Origin: BRHc4a sp049323755 | GTDB lineage: Bacteria > Bacillota > Desulfotomaculia > Desulfotomaculales > Desulfocucumaceae | Direction of reading: 5' to 3' | DNA: 64,000 nt | Assembly (NCBI GenBank): GCA_049323755.1 | Contig: JBMOPE010000006.1 | Location: forward strand, 124,001 to 188,000 | Translations under genes and position numbers: made by a program | Shown: piece after piece, positions 52,281 to 62,216 of the stretch | How the letters are laid out: every line of letters begins with the position of its first letter | How positions within the stretch are numbered: position 1 is the first letter of the stretch | The notes under the pieces: model-generated | The model's database searches: none | Seen by the model: the letters and a program-made list of their open reading frames with translations, nothing else | What the model was told of the DNA's origin: nothing

Positions 52281-53786
52281 TCACACGAATTTTTTTGATA
52301 CCTTTTCCCCGTTGTAGGAGAAAAGCACCTTTTTATTGTCCAGCACTGTCTCCATGTGCACCGGTCTGCCCCATAGATTGTATACATGAGGAATAGTGCG
52401 CTCAAGGTAAAAGACATCCAATTCTATTCCCTCGTACTGGTGCCTTAAGTAGAGTTCCCCTCTTCTATTAAAGTCCCCGTCTTCAACGACTATATAAGGG
52501 AAGCTGCAGTATGTCATACCTGAGACTATGTTATCCCTGACTATTTCCCAATCCTTATCGGTAACCTTCCACTCGTAGCCAACTTTTTTGAAAAGGTACA
52601 GATCAAGATCCTCTATTATCTCCTTGGTCAGGTAGTTTCTCAGGAAGGATATGTCATTTTCAGTTTCCCTTACCTCAAATATTTTTTTTCTGCCTTCCCC
52701 GCCGGTGCGGCCATATCTTTCTCTTTCCTCCTCCGAGGGACTATCCCACCGCTTTTCTATATCCTCAAATATCTTAAGACCCATCAGATAGGGATTTATG
52801 CGCATCCTTGAAGGCTGAACCACACCAGAGTGCATTTTGGCGTACTCCAGAGCTTCATCCTCGTTAAGGTCAAGTTCCCTCATTATTCTCATGTGCCAGT
52901 ATGTAGCCCAGCCCTCATTCATTATCTTTGTCTCCATCTGGGGCCAGAAGTACAGCATTTCCTGGCGGGCCACCGACAATATGTCCCTCTGCCAATCTTC
53001 AAGGTCCCTGGAATGATTCATAATAAAAAGAAGAAGGTCTTTTTCAGGGTGTTCTGGAAATCTTTTTGGCTTTTCCTCATTAACATCCTCATTTTTGTCC
53101 TTATCAAGATCCCACAGATCGTCGTACGGGGTTTCCCTGCTGCTGCCACAGGCCTTTTCCCTGTGCCCGTGGTCGCACTTTCCTCCGCACTTTCCGCCGC
53201 AGGCGCTCTCAGCCTTTTCTCCCCCTCCGCACCCCCCTCCACAGGAACTACCGCCTCTGGCCAAGGAATCAGGGCTCTTAACATAATTGTAGGGATCTAC
53301 CTGCTCCTGTATTGCTATGACCGAATCAAGAAATTTCTCCACTTTCAGCTTTCCGAGCCGGAACTCGTAGTCCCTGAAGCGGTTCGCAGCACTGGCCATT
53401 GTATCAACCATGCCCCTGGATGTATGCCTGAAGAACGCATTATTCTTAAAAAAGTCGCAGTGTCCCAGTACGTGTGCCACAACAAGCTTGTTCTGTACCA
53501 GGGAATTGCCCTCCAGCAGAAAGGCATAGCAGGGGTCGCTGTTTATAACCATTTCGTATATCCTGCTCAGGTTGTAGTCATACTGCGTTTTCATCTTCTG
53601 ATAGGCCTTCCCGAAGGTCCAATGACTGAATCTTGTAGGCATGCCATAGGCCCCGAAGGTATAAATAATCTCAGCCGGGCATATTTCAAAATACATCTTG
53701 TAAAAATCCAGGCCGAATTCTTCAGCCTTGGCGGTTATCTTCTCAATGGCCTCTTCCAGAAGCCTCAAATCATCCTTTAGTTTCAT
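52281..53786 (-). CDS. spoVR: SpoVR family protein with a six-Cys insertion
   Basis: SpoVR is needed for a normal spore cortex in Bacillus. The conserved core is seen: FEICPAEIIYTFGAYGMPTRF-type N-terminus, HVLGHCDFFKNN, and NEGWATYWHMRIM in the middle. Residues about 178-215 form an insertion rich in Gly, with Cys at 182, 186, 196, 200, 204 and 213 and His at 206 and 208, followed by an acidic stretch. I know of no such metal-site-like loop in the standard family. 501 residues. ATG at 53786 has GAGGAGGG upstream. Confidence 0.92.
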   Translation of the reverse strand: MKLKDDLRLLEEAIEKITAKAEEFGLDFYKMYFEICPAEIIYTFGAYGMPTRFSHWTFGKAYQKMKTQYDYNLSRIYEMVINSDPCYAFLLEGNSLVQNKLVVAHVLGHCDFFKNNAFFRHTSRGMVDTMASAANRFRDYEFRLGKLKVEKFLDSVIAIQEQVDPYNYVKSPDSLARGGSSCGGGCGGGEKAESACGGKCGGKCDHGHREKACGSSRETPYDDLWDLDKDKNEDVNEEKPKRFPEHPEKDLLLFIMNHSRDLEDWQRDILSVARQEMLYFWPQMETKIMNEGWATYWHMRIMRELDLNEDEALEYAKMHSGVVQPSRMRINPYLMGLKIFEDIEKRWDSPSEEERERYGRTGGEGRKKIFEVRETENDISFLRNYLTKEIIEDLDLYLFKKVGYEWKVTDKDWEIVRDNIVSGMTYCSFPYIVVEDGDFNRRGELYLRHQYEGIELDVFYLERTIPHVYNLWGRPVHMETVLDNKKVLFSYNGEKVSKKFV

Positions 53787-53873
53787 AAAAAATCCCTCCT
53801 CTACTCTAAGGTATGCCGGAGGGATTGTACAAATTTAAAAATATTGGGATATTAATGATGCTTAGAGTTATTA

Positions 53874-56800
53874 TTATTCGCCTGAAGGTAAATCCGGAAT
53901 GGGTTTATCTATATGATAGCCCTGCCCGTAAGTTATCCCGATATTTTTTATAATCTTCAATATTTCCTCGTTTTCTACGAATTCTGCAACGGTTTCCATG
54001 CCCAATGTTCTTGCCAGCGCGTGCATAGCCTGCACCAGGGCGCAGCGGGTGGGGTCACTTTCCAGTGTGCGTATGTAATACCCGTCAATTTTTATCTGGT
54101 CCACCGGGAGGCTGTGAAGGTAAATAAAGGAGTTGAAACCGGCACCGAAGTCATCCAGGGCAAAGCGGCATCCCAGGGCCTTTATGCGCCTTACCCACTT
54201 CTCAGCCGCCACCAGGTCCTGAACAACAGCTGTCTCGGTAATCTCAAAACCAAGGCATCCCGGGTCAATACCCGACTGCTTGACCTGCTCCTCAACAAAA
54301 GTGGAGAATGTCTCTTCGGCAAGGCTGCTCCCGGAAAGGTTCATGAAGACCTTTATTCCCGGATTCTTTTGCAGTTTATTAATCACCTGTTTAAAAACCC
54401 ACCGGTCAAGCTGCGGCATTAGCCCATAACGCTCGGCCACGGGTATAAAAGCACCCGGTGGAATGATTGCTCCATCCTCGCCGATCATTCGTATCAGTGC
54501 TTCGTAATGGTCCACGCTGTCATTGCTGACCCTTACCAGGGGCTGGAAGTAAAGCACAAAGCGATCATCGGCAAGAGCGGCCTTTATCCTGGAAGTCCAT
54601 TTATTTACCTCGGTAAGCTTGGCCATAACGCCGTCCTCGTGGCGGTATACTATGACCCTGTTGCGTCCGTGGTCCTTGGCAAGGTACATTGCCGTATCGG
54701 CCTGTGACAGAACAGCCTCCTGCTCGTATTCCCCGTCGACCACCACAAGGCCAATACTGAGTGTCAGGTGGAAGTTTTGATCGCCCACCACAAACCGGTG
54801 TTCCTCAACCTCCCGGCGCATACGTTCGGCTATGGACAACGCCTTATCTATACCCACACCCTCCAGGAGCACTGCAAATTCATCCCCACCAAAGCGGGCC
54901 AGCAGGTCTCCTGTTCGCAAAAGGCTCTGTATCAGGTGTGTAAGGTTGTATAATACCTGATCCCCGGCGGTGTGCCCCAAAGTGTCATTAACAATTTTGA
55001 AATTATCCAGGTCCATGAAAAGGAGACAGCTTTGATTCCCCCGCCCGGCTTTGGCCACAGCCCGTCTGAGAGAATCCTCAAGCACCCTGCGGTTGGGTAA
55101 ATTGGTCAGCGGATCGTGAGTGGCAAGATAGCTCAACTGCTGCTCCTGCTGCTTGCGCTTGGTAACATCCTGCTTTATGGCAACAAAATGAGTAATCCTG
55201 CCGTCCTCATCCCTTACCGGGGTAATGGTCTGCTCCTCTATGTAAAGGTTGCCGTTTTTATGGCGGTTTTGCATTTCTCCGTGCCAGACCCTGCCGTCAA
55301 AAATTGTTTTCCACAGTTCCCTGTAAAAACCTGCCTCCTGAATGCCTGACTTTAGAAAACTCATTTTCTTCCCTATAACATCATCGGCCCTATATCCCGT
55401 AAGGCCGCTAAAGGCAGGATTTACCCAGGTAATTCGGCCTTCGAGGTCGGTAATAACAACCGCGTTTGCGGCAGACTGCAAGGCCGCTGCGTGGAGGCGA
55501 AGCTGCTCTTCACGGTTTTTTCTTTCGGTAATATCCCTTATAATGGCCTGTAAATAATACCTGTCTTTTAATTTAATACGGTTTAGACTTATTTCAGTCT
55601 CAAACAACTTTCCGTCCAAACGGCGCTGAGTCCACTGAAAATACCTGGGCTCCCCGTTAAGCACCTCACTTATTAATAACCTGGCCCTTTCTTCCGAGGA
55701 GAAGCCGTCGGGCTGTTTGGGAGGTGAGAAACTGGGTAGCAGGTGACCTATAATCTGTTTTCTGTCGCACTGAAACATTTCCAGGGCCCTGGGGTTGCAG
55801 TCTATGCACTGAAGGCCGTCCATTATTATTATGGCATCATTGGCAGAGTCATAGAGCGTCCTGAACTTTGTCTCACTTTCCCTCAGGGCTTCCTCTGCCT
55901 TTCTTCTCTCCGTCATATTAGTGGAGATACCAACAAAATTCAATATATTACCTTCATCTTCATAAATGGGGTAAAGGGAGACAAACCATATCAGAGGTGT
56001 GCCGTCAGACCTGTAGCAGGTAGCTTCAAAGGAACACCTCATGCCCCTCATTACCTGCTCAACCGCATTGTCAACCAGCGGCTGTGATTCTTCGGGCCAG
56101 ACCTCCCTGAACCTTTTGCCGATAATTTGGCTATGGCTCCATCCCATGGCGTCAAGGCCGGAGCGGTTAATAGACACAAATCTTCCATCCGTATCAATAA
56201 TTTTAACCCAGTTGGGAGAACCCTCCACAAGGCTGTGATATCTCCTCTCTGAAATGGAAATTCTGGCGGAGGACTCCTTGACTGACATCAGGGCTGTATA
56301 AAAAACCATAGTCAATACACATAGCACCAGTACTATAAAAATACAAAACAGGCGGTAAACCCATACCTGCGCTAAAGATCCGAGGAGAACAATAGACCAT
56401 CCCTCCGGACCTATTCCCAGCCGGTTTACAATATAACGCTGTCCATTTAATGTTACATGGGACCCGTCTTGAATATTTGAGGGCAGAATTGCCTCGCGGT
56501 ATTTTACGTCATCCTGGGGCCACAGGGACTTAAACTGCATGTCCCCCCTGCTGGAGAGATAAATAAAACCTTCCTGGTCAACAAAAAAACAGTAGTAGTA
56601 GCTGCTGAATTCCCTCTCAACGCTTCCTAAGTCCTTTTTAATAACTGCCACACCGACTATTTGGCTTCGGTGGTCCCGCACAGGATATCCTGTGTAATAG
56701 CTCCTCTGCCCTATTTTCCCCTCTGTTTCCAGAGACCAGCCGGTCCCCCCGTTGATGGCTTTTAGAAAATACGGCTGTGAGCCGTGATAACCCATAAGGC

Positions 56801-57854
56801 TGTCTGATGAATTCATATCGGAGGAAGCCACAACTTTTCCCCCTATATCCAGCAAAAAGCATGCGGAAGCCTTCATGGCCCCCTTATACCTGTTAAGGAC
56901 GCTGTTGGCCCTCTCAATGTCCTGCGGATTACCATTAGTCAAAGCCGGAGCTATCCAGGGCGACCCGGACATCGCCACCGCCCCGCGCTCTGCCTCGGTT
57001 AATTCGCTTTTTAATATCAATGCCAGGTGATTTATATGACTTCTGTTGTTTTCCTTTATTTCCCCGTAGGCGTAATTTCCCCAATAATGGGTGACAGCCC
57101 ATCCCAGTCCCAATATTACAAACACATTGGTAACAATAAGTGCCGTATACATTTTCCTCCTGTTTTTCACAGGAAGGTCATTACTTTTGTCCCTTAAAGA
57201 CATCTGATATAACCATAAATACATGGAAACAAAAAAAATAACTAACCATAAAATCATCTCAATTGGCATTTTAACCAGTTGGAAAAAAGCTTCTTTATTT
57301 ATTATTAAAGCAGGAATAAATCCTGCTTTGGGTCCAACACCTATAAGCAGGGCAAAAAACCCCAATCCAAGCCCGGCAGGTTTAAGTAAACGGCTCAAAT
57401 CGGGACTTTCTTTCCCTGATAATATTATTGCAGCCGCAGTCAGCATTCCCCCTGTAAGGCCAAAACCATACCTTGAAGCAGCATTAAGCCCCTCTGGTCC
57501 GGCCATCAATCCAAGGGCAAAAACAACTGCCAGAGGTATATAAATCCACCTGCCGGGAGCTTTCCCGGCAACATTTTTTATGCCGGACCTCCCGAACTCA
57601 ATCAGAAAAAGAAAAGACCCTATTAATAGAAAATTACTGAAATACGCAAGACCCGTTCCGCTACCAATACTATAGGCCAACAATTCCAGCATCTGATATG
57701 TACCGTGTAACACTCCAAACCAAAATAGAAATATCCATGGCAGATTGCTGCTCTTCTCCTTGTTAAGCGAAAAACATACTGCCGTCATAAAAATTAGTGA
57801 AAGGCCGTATAGAAGAATTATATAGTCTGACTGCCCTTCCCAAAAAACCATCAC
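53874..57854 (-). CDS. Multi-sensor diguanylate cyclase/phosphodiesterase
   Basis: A 1326-residue membrane protein that makes and/or breaks c-di-GMP. Order: an N-terminal block of seven or so membrane helices (1-255), an extracytoplasmic Cache-like sensor (about 260-490) ended by another helix, three PAS domains (about 535-905), GGDEF and EAL. The cyclase motif GGDEF is intact and preceded by an RTGD I-site. The EAL domain keeps EALIRM, NLSG, EITET, DDFGAG, KIDG and GQGYHIDKP. Both activities look possible. Starts at 57854 (GTG) or 57851 (ATG). Confidence 0.94.
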   Translation of the reverse strand: MMVFWEGQSDYIILLYGLSLIFMTAVCFSLNKEKSSNLPWIFLFWFGVLHGTYQMLELLAYSIGSGTGLAYFSNFLLIGSFLFLIEFGRSGIKNVAGKAPGRWIYIPLAVVFALGLMAGPEGLNAASRYGFGLTGGMLTAAAIILSGKESPDLSRLLKPAGLGLGFFALLIGVGPKAGFIPALIINKEAFFQLVKMPIEMILWLVIFFVSMYLWLYQMSLRDKSNDLPVKNRRKMYTALIVTNVFVILGLGWAVTHYWGNYAYGEIKENNRSHINHLALILKSELTEAERGAVAMSGSPWIAPALTNGNPQDIERANSVLNRYKGAMKASACFLLDIGGKVVASSDMNSSDSLMGYHGSQPYFLKAINGGTGWSLETEGKIGQRSYYTGYPVRDHRSQIVGVAVIKKDLGSVEREFSSYYYCFFVDQEGFIYLSSRGDMQFKSLWPQDDVKYREAILPSNIQDGSHVTLNGQRYIVNRLGIGPEGWSIVLLGSLAQVWVYRLFCIFIVLVLCVLTMVFYTALMSVKESSARISISERRYHSLVEGSPNWVKIIDTDGRFVSINRSGLDAMGWSHSQIIGKRFREVWPEESQPLVDNAVEQVMRGMRCSFEATCYRSDGTPLIWFVSLYPIYEDEGNILNFVGISTNMTERRKAEEALRESETKFRTLYDSANDAIIIMDGLQCIDCNPRALEMFQCDRKQIIGHLLPSFSPPKQPDGFSSEERARLLISEVLNGEPRYFQWTQRRLDGKLFETEISLNRIKLKDRYYLQAIIRDITERKNREEQLRLHAAALQSAANAVVITDLEGRITWVNPAFSGLTGYRADDVIGKKMSFLKSGIQEAGFYRELWKTIFDGRVWHGEMQNRHKNGNLYIEEQTITPVRDEDGRITHFVAIKQDVTKRKQQEQQLSYLATHDPLTNLPNRRVLEDSLRRAVAKAGRGNQSCLLFMDLDNFKIVNDTLGHTAGDQVLYNLTHLIQSLLRTGDLLARFGGDEFAVLLEGVGIDKALSIAERMRREVEEHRFVVGDQNFHLTLSIGLVVVDGEYEQEAVLSQADTAMYLAKDHGRNRVIVYRHEDGVMAKLTEVNKWTSRIKAALADDRFVLYFQPLVRVSNDSVDHYEALIRMIGEDGAIIPPGAFIPVAERYGLMPQLDRWVFKQVINKLQKNPGIKVFMNLSGSSLAEETFSTFVEEQVKQSGIDPGCLGFEITETAVVQDLVAAEKWVRRIKALGCRFALDDFGAGFNSFIYLHSLPVDQIKIDGYYIRTLESDPTRCALVQAMHALARTLGMETVAEFVENEEILKIIKNIGITYGQGYHIDKPIPDLPSGE

Positions 57855-57889
57855 AAAAAAACTCCCCTTATCTAGAAAAGAGTGGTATA

Positions 57890-58786
57890 TTACCTGTTCC
57901 CGAGATTAGATACATGTCCCCGTGCCTTGCAGCCCGTAACATCAGCCATCCAGTCAAGGCACTCTTTAACAACGCTCATACCCACGCCGGTTTCGATACC
58001 CATCTCTGAAAGCATGTGTACAAGGTCTTCAGTGGCAACATTTCCGGATGCCCCGGGAGCATAGGGGCATCCCCCCATCCCGCCTATTGATGAGTCATAT
58101 ACCGCAACACCAGCCTGGAGGGCAGCCAATACGTTTGCCAGTCCCATCCCCCTGGTATCATGAAAATGGGCTGCAATGTTTACTTCGGGCAATGATTCCA
58201 TTATTTCAGAGAAAATATTATATACCTGAACCGGGTTGGCAACACCAATGGTATCGGCCAGTGCAACTTCATAACACCCTGCATTCCAAAGTTCATGAAC
58301 AATTTCAGATACTTTTTTCGAGTCTATTGTCCCCTGGTAGGGGCAGCCGAAAGAAGTGGCCACGCTCCCCCTTACAAGTATTTCATCACCCCGGGCAGCC
58401 TCCGCTATTTTGCATATGTCCCTGAGAGATTCTTTTACTGTCTTATTTACATTTTTAAAATTGTGGGCTTCACTGGCTGAAAGAACAATATTAACCTCCT
58501 CAACCCCACAGTCCCTCGCCCTTACATATCCTCTATAATTTGGAACAAGGGCGCTTATCCGGACACCAGTACTCCTGCCGGTTTTTTTTATTACCTCTTC
58601 CGCATCCCCCAGCTGTGGTATCCATTCGGGGCGCACAAAAGAAGTGGCCTCAATTCGGTTAAAACCGGCCCGTTTAAGAAAATCAATAAGTTTTAGTTTT
58701 AAACTGGTTGCTAAAAAGTACTGCTCGTTTTGCAAGCCGTCTCTCGGACCAACCTCTACTATAGATACTTTTCGAGGTAATCTCAT
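57890..58786 (-). CDS. Hydroxymethylglutaryl-CoA lyase
   Basis: Cleaves HMG-CoA to acetoacetate and acetyl-CoA, the last step of leucine degradation. The TIM barrel starts VSIVEVGPRDGLQNE, has the metal-binding HFHDTRGMGLAN and ends with the signature GGMGGCPYAPGASGNVATED, including the catalytic Cys. 298 residues is typical. Related DRE-TIM lyases are possible but less likely. It stands alone with its own promoter. Confidence 0.9.
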   Translation of the reverse strand: MRLPRKVSIVEVGPRDGLQNEQYFLATSLKLKLIDFLKRAGFNRIEATSFVRPEWIPQLGDAEEVIKKTGRSTGVRISALVPNYRGYVRARDCGVEEVNIVLSASEAHNFKNVNKTVKESLRDICKIAEAARGDEILVRGSVATSFGCPYQGTIDSKKVSEIVHELWNAGCYEVALADTIGVANPVQVYNIFSEIMESLPEVNIAAHFHDTRGMGLANVLAALQAGVAVYDSSIGGMGGCPYAPGASGNVATEDLVHMLSEMGIETGVGMSVVKECLDWMADVTGCKARGHVSNLGNR

Positions 58787-58830
58787 CTTTTAGCCCTTTT
58801 TGGTATTTGTTTATGATATTTTACTACTCA

Positions 58831-58858
58831 ATTATACAATAACTTTTTTCCCAGTAAA
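58831..58858 (-). promoter_or_regulatory. Candidate promoter of the HMG-CoA lyase gene
   Basis: On the minus strand TTTACT and TATAAT are 16 bases apart in an AT-rich gap; the -10 box is 45 bases before the ATG. The remainder of 58787-59023 shows no gene. Confidence 0.4.
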
Positions 58859-59023
58859 TAAATAAATGTAATTTTTAGCAGCAACATAAGTATTTTTTTA
58901 CAATAAGAAATATACCAACAGAATCATAATGTTTAATTAATTGTCGAATTTTATTCTATATAATGGCATATTGTCGCAATAATCCTAAATATATCTTGAT
59001 AGCTAAACAACCCTCTTATATTT

Positions 59024-59049
59024 AAAAGCATCTAGTAAAGATGCCTTTT
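59024..59049 (-). terminator. Terminator after the molybdenum hydroxylase gene
   Basis: AAAAGGCATCT pairs with AGATGCTTTT around a five-base loop just after the stop codon; an AT-rich stretch follows. Confidence 0.75.
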
Positions 59050-59054
59050 AACTT

Positions 59055-61835
59055 TTAATCCCTTGCTCTTATTCTTTCCAGCACCTTTTCCGGAACCGCC
59101 GGAAGTTTGTAAATACGGACCCCTGTGGCATCATATATGGCATTTAATACAGCCGGAGTAATCGGTACGGTTGCTACCTCTGAGATGCCCTTGGCCCCAA
59201 AGGGGCCGTTCGGCTCGGGGTCCTCAATCAGTATTGTCTGGATATCAGGGGTCTGGTCTATTGTGGGAACCCCCAGCTGCCTGTACGTCCGGGTCAGAGG
59301 AACACCCTCTTTAAGAGTATATGCCTCGGAAAGCGCATAGCCGATACCCATAGAGCAACTTCCCTCGATTTGCCCCTCTATCTTCTGGGGGTTGATAGCC
59401 CGGCCACAGTCATGGGCGGCTATCACTTTTAAAACCTTTACCTGCCCGGTGGACTGCTCCACCTCGATGACCGCCGCCTGGGTGGTGTAAGCATATGCCG
59501 GATAGTTCCTGTACTCTTCCGGGGGTACTGACTTTTTGGACTCCTTATCGGCAAGGGCATATGTTTTGGGTGAAGTATAATAATATGATATTTCTATTTT
59601 CTCACCGGCTTTAGCCGCAGTGGCAGCCAGATTTTTGACAGACATAACAATATCCCCCGACTTGCCTTTTATTACGCCTTCATTAAAGTTCATAACGTCA
59701 GAAGAAACCCCGGAATACTCTGCAGCTTTTTCCAGCAACTTTTTCTTAAACTGCACTGCAGCCAGTTCAACCGCCTTTCCGCTTATCAGGGTCTGCCTTT
59801 CACCAACGGCGCCCCCATGGCGGATTGTCAAAGCGGTGTCTCCGGTTATTATGTCGATTAGCCCCTCACTGACTCCAAGCACCTCGGCCGCCACCTGCAG
59901 AAGCGCTGTCCTTATTCCCTGCCCCATGTCCACCGCAGAAGCCCTTAACAATATTCTCCCGTCGGACTGCAGCAAGAATATGGCTCCGGCATCATCCACC
60001 TTGCCCTTTCCTGCCCCCACATTTTTAAAGCCGCTGGCCACACCGACACCAATGCACCTGCCCTCTGCCCTGGCACTGTTAATAAGGGTCATTTCCTTTT
60101 GCAGGGCGTCCCTCGCCGCCTCTATAGTAGCCCGGGTGGCAACACTGGCCTTTAATATTTCACCTGATATTGTACGGTCCCCAACATCAAGAGCATTAAC
60201 CAGCCTTATTTCAAAAGGGTCCATTCCCAGCTTGCGGGCGGCCTCATCTAAAAGCGATTCAATGGCTACCGCCGCCTGGTTGATGCCAAACCCCCTGAAA
60301 GCGCTCCCATTGGCGTTATTGGTATACACTGCCCATCCCTCAACCCTTACATTGGAAACACGGTAAGGCCCACAGGAAAAAATACAGGCCTGGTCAATTA
60401 CCCGGGGGCTCAGGGCTGTATAAGGCCCGGCATCGGATAGAAGCCTGGCGTCAACCGCCATAAGCCTTCCACCGGAATCTACCCCTACCCGGTAGTCCAT
60501 CCAGTAAGGGTGTCGCTTGGTGCTCATCCGCAGGGATTCGCCCCTGCTAAGGGTTATCTTCACCGGCCGTCTCAGGTGGTATGCTCCCAGTGCCACCAGG
60601 GCTTCCACGGTATTGTCCAGCTTGCTGCCAAAAGCTCCCCCCAGGGGTGTGGATACCACCCGGATACTCTCTTCAGAAATATTTAACACTGCCGAGAGCT
60701 GCCTTCTTATCTCAAAGGGAAACTGTGTGGGAGCATATACCGTCAAAATTCCAGCTTCATCTATAAGTCCTATCCCGGCTTCAGGCTCAAGATAGGCATG
60801 CTCTACATAGGGGGTTTCAAAATGCCCTTCCACTACCACGGCTGACTGGCGGAAGCCCTCTTCAATACTTCCCTCCTCGTGGACCAGGTGTTTGCAGATA
60901 TTGTCCTTCTGGTAAAGTATCGGAGCATCCGGCCTAAGTCCGTCCTGAGGAGAAAAAACGCCCGGAAGGGGGCGGTAGTCTACCTTAATTTTCTCTGCCG
61001 CCTGTTCTGCAATAGCCGGGCTCTCAGCAAACACCACAGCTATGGTGTCACCGGTAAAACGCACACGGTCCCTACAGAGTACCGGCTGATCAGGAGATAA
61101 TGAGCCCATGCCGTTATGCCCGGGAACATCGTCAGCGGTGAGTACCGCCGCAACACCCGGCATACTCCTGGCCTCTGAAGTGTCCACCGACAGAATTTCT
61201 GCGTGAGGATATTTACTCCAGAGTATCTTCCCAAACAGCATTTCTTTAATGTACTTATCGTCGGCAAAAACAAGGCTGCCCTTCACCTTGGCTTCCCCGT
61301 CCAGGTCCGGCACAGACCGGCCAAGGCCGCTCCCGGGTATTTCCACACTGACTTCTTCAGGGTGCTTAACCCACCTGGAGGCAAGTTTTACCGCATCCAC
61401 AATCTTGACGTATCCGGTACAACGGCAAATATTATCCTTAAGACCCTCTATAATCTGCTCATTACTGGGGTCCGGATGCTTTTCCAATAGACCTTTTGTT
61501 GAAACTATCATTCCGGGCATGCAAAATCCGCACTGAACGGCCCCGGCAGCCAGGAAGGCTGCCTGAATAGGATGTATCTGACCATTCCTGTTAAGACCCT
61601 CAATAGTCTCAATATTTTTTCCTTCAACCCTGGAAAGCTTCATGAGGCAGGACTTTGTAGGGCGGCCGTCTACCAGCACCATGCAGGCCCCGCAGTGATT
61701 GGTGCCGCATCCTTCCTTGGTGCCGGTGAGACGCTTTTCATCCCTTAGATAGCGAAGGAGTGTGGTATCCTGCTTAACCTTCACTTCCACCGGATCCCCG
61801 TTTAACACAAAACGAACAGTAATCATATCGCCCAT
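59055..61835 (-). CDS. Molybdopterin-dependent hydroxylase, fused [2Fe-2S] and Mo subunits
   Basis: A 926-residue xanthine dehydrogenase/aldehyde oxidoreductase family enzyme. Residues 1-80 hold a plant-type [2Fe-2S] ferredoxin (CGTNHCGACMV...C), 85-160 the second cluster (CGFCMPGM ... CRCTGY), and 175-926 the molybdopterin domains with GGAFGSK and, near the C-terminus, GAKGISE carrying the catalytic Glu. There is no FAD domain, so electrons must leave through another carrier. The substrate (aldehyde, purine or other N-heterocycle) cannot be told. No Mo-cofactor genes are nearby. GGGGGG lies nine bases before the ATG at 61835. Confidence 0.9.
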   Translation of the reverse strand: MGDMITVRFVLNGDPVEVKVKQDTTLLRYLRDEKRLTGTKEGCGTNHCGACMVLVDGRPTKSCLMKLSRVEGKNIETIEGLNRNGQIHPIQAAFLAAGAVQCGFCMPGMIVSTKGLLEKHPDPSNEQIIEGLKDNICRCTGYVKIVDAVKLASRWVKHPEEVSVEIPGSGLGRSVPDLDGEAKVKGSLVFADDKYIKEMLFGKILWSKYPHAEILSVDTSEARSMPGVAAVLTADDVPGHNGMGSLSPDQPVLCRDRVRFTGDTIAVVFAESPAIAEQAAEKIKVDYRPLPGVFSPQDGLRPDAPILYQKDNICKHLVHEEGSIEEGFRQSAVVVEGHFETPYVEHAYLEPEAGIGLIDEAGILTVYAPTQFPFEIRRQLSAVLNISEESIRVVSTPLGGAFGSKLDNTVEALVALGAYHLRRPVKITLSRGESLRMSTKRHPYWMDYRVGVDSGGRLMAVDARLLSDAGPYTALSPRVIDQACIFSCGPYRVSNVRVEGWAVYTNNANGSAFRGFGINQAAVAIESLLDEAARKLGMDPFEIRLVNALDVGDRTISGEILKASVATRATIEAARDALQKEMTLINSARAEGRCIGVGVASGFKNVGAGKGKVDDAGAIFLLQSDGRILLRASAVDMGQGIRTALLQVAAEVLGVSEGLIDIITGDTALTIRHGGAVGERQTLISGKAVELAAVQFKKKLLEKAAEYSGVSSDVMNFNEGVIKGKSGDIVMSVKNLAATAAKAGEKIEISYYYTSPKTYALADKESKKSVPPEEYRNYPAYAYTTQAAVIEVEQSTGQVKVLKVIAAHDCGRAINPQKIEGQIEGSCSMGIGYALSEAYTLKEGVPLTRTYRQLGVPTIDQTPDIQTILIEDPEPNGPFGAKGISEVATVPITPAVLNAIYDATGVRIYKLPAVPEKVLERIRARD

Positions 61836-61920
61836 TGGTCTGCACCCCCCATATTTTTAACCTATAGGCAAGGAATTAAAAATAATAAATATCCTGAAAA
61901 TACTGAACATCTTATTTTTA

Positions 61921-62214
61921 GAACCACAGAGGACACAGAGCTCACAGAGAATTTGCTCTCAGGTATTACTCTGAGGTCTGAAACCGAATTAGATTTTAAA
62001 GAAGTATACTTTTTTTATAAAAAATCTCTTATAACATTCAAGCAGGGCTTAAAAACCTCTGTGTGCTCTGTGTTCTCTGTGGTTTTAAAGGACCCCAATT
62101 TTCATCCTCATTGGTGGCCGTTTTATACGGCCCGGTTGTCTGGTCTGAATTCTAACTCCTGAATTCTGACTCCTGGCTTCTGTATTCCGACCGAAAAGTA
62201 GTGCCTGTAAGCAT
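61921..62214. repeat. CACAGAG (family D) copy 2 joined to a family-C arm
   Basis: 61921-62109 is family D in reverse orientation relative to 44893: CACAGAG units on the left, CTCTGTG units on the right, with matching flanks. A GGCCGT/ACGGCC hairpin (62116-62132) follows, then a family-C arm ending TATTCCGACC and the shared outer flank GAAAAGTAGTGCC. It ends three bases from the stop codon of the transporter gene and fills this 380-base gap. Confidence 0.85.
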
Positions 62215-62216
62215 CC

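Noticed and set aside
57855..57889. c-di-GMP riboswitch near the GGDEF-EAL gene
   Set aside because: The gap to the next gene is only 35 bases and shows no such structure.
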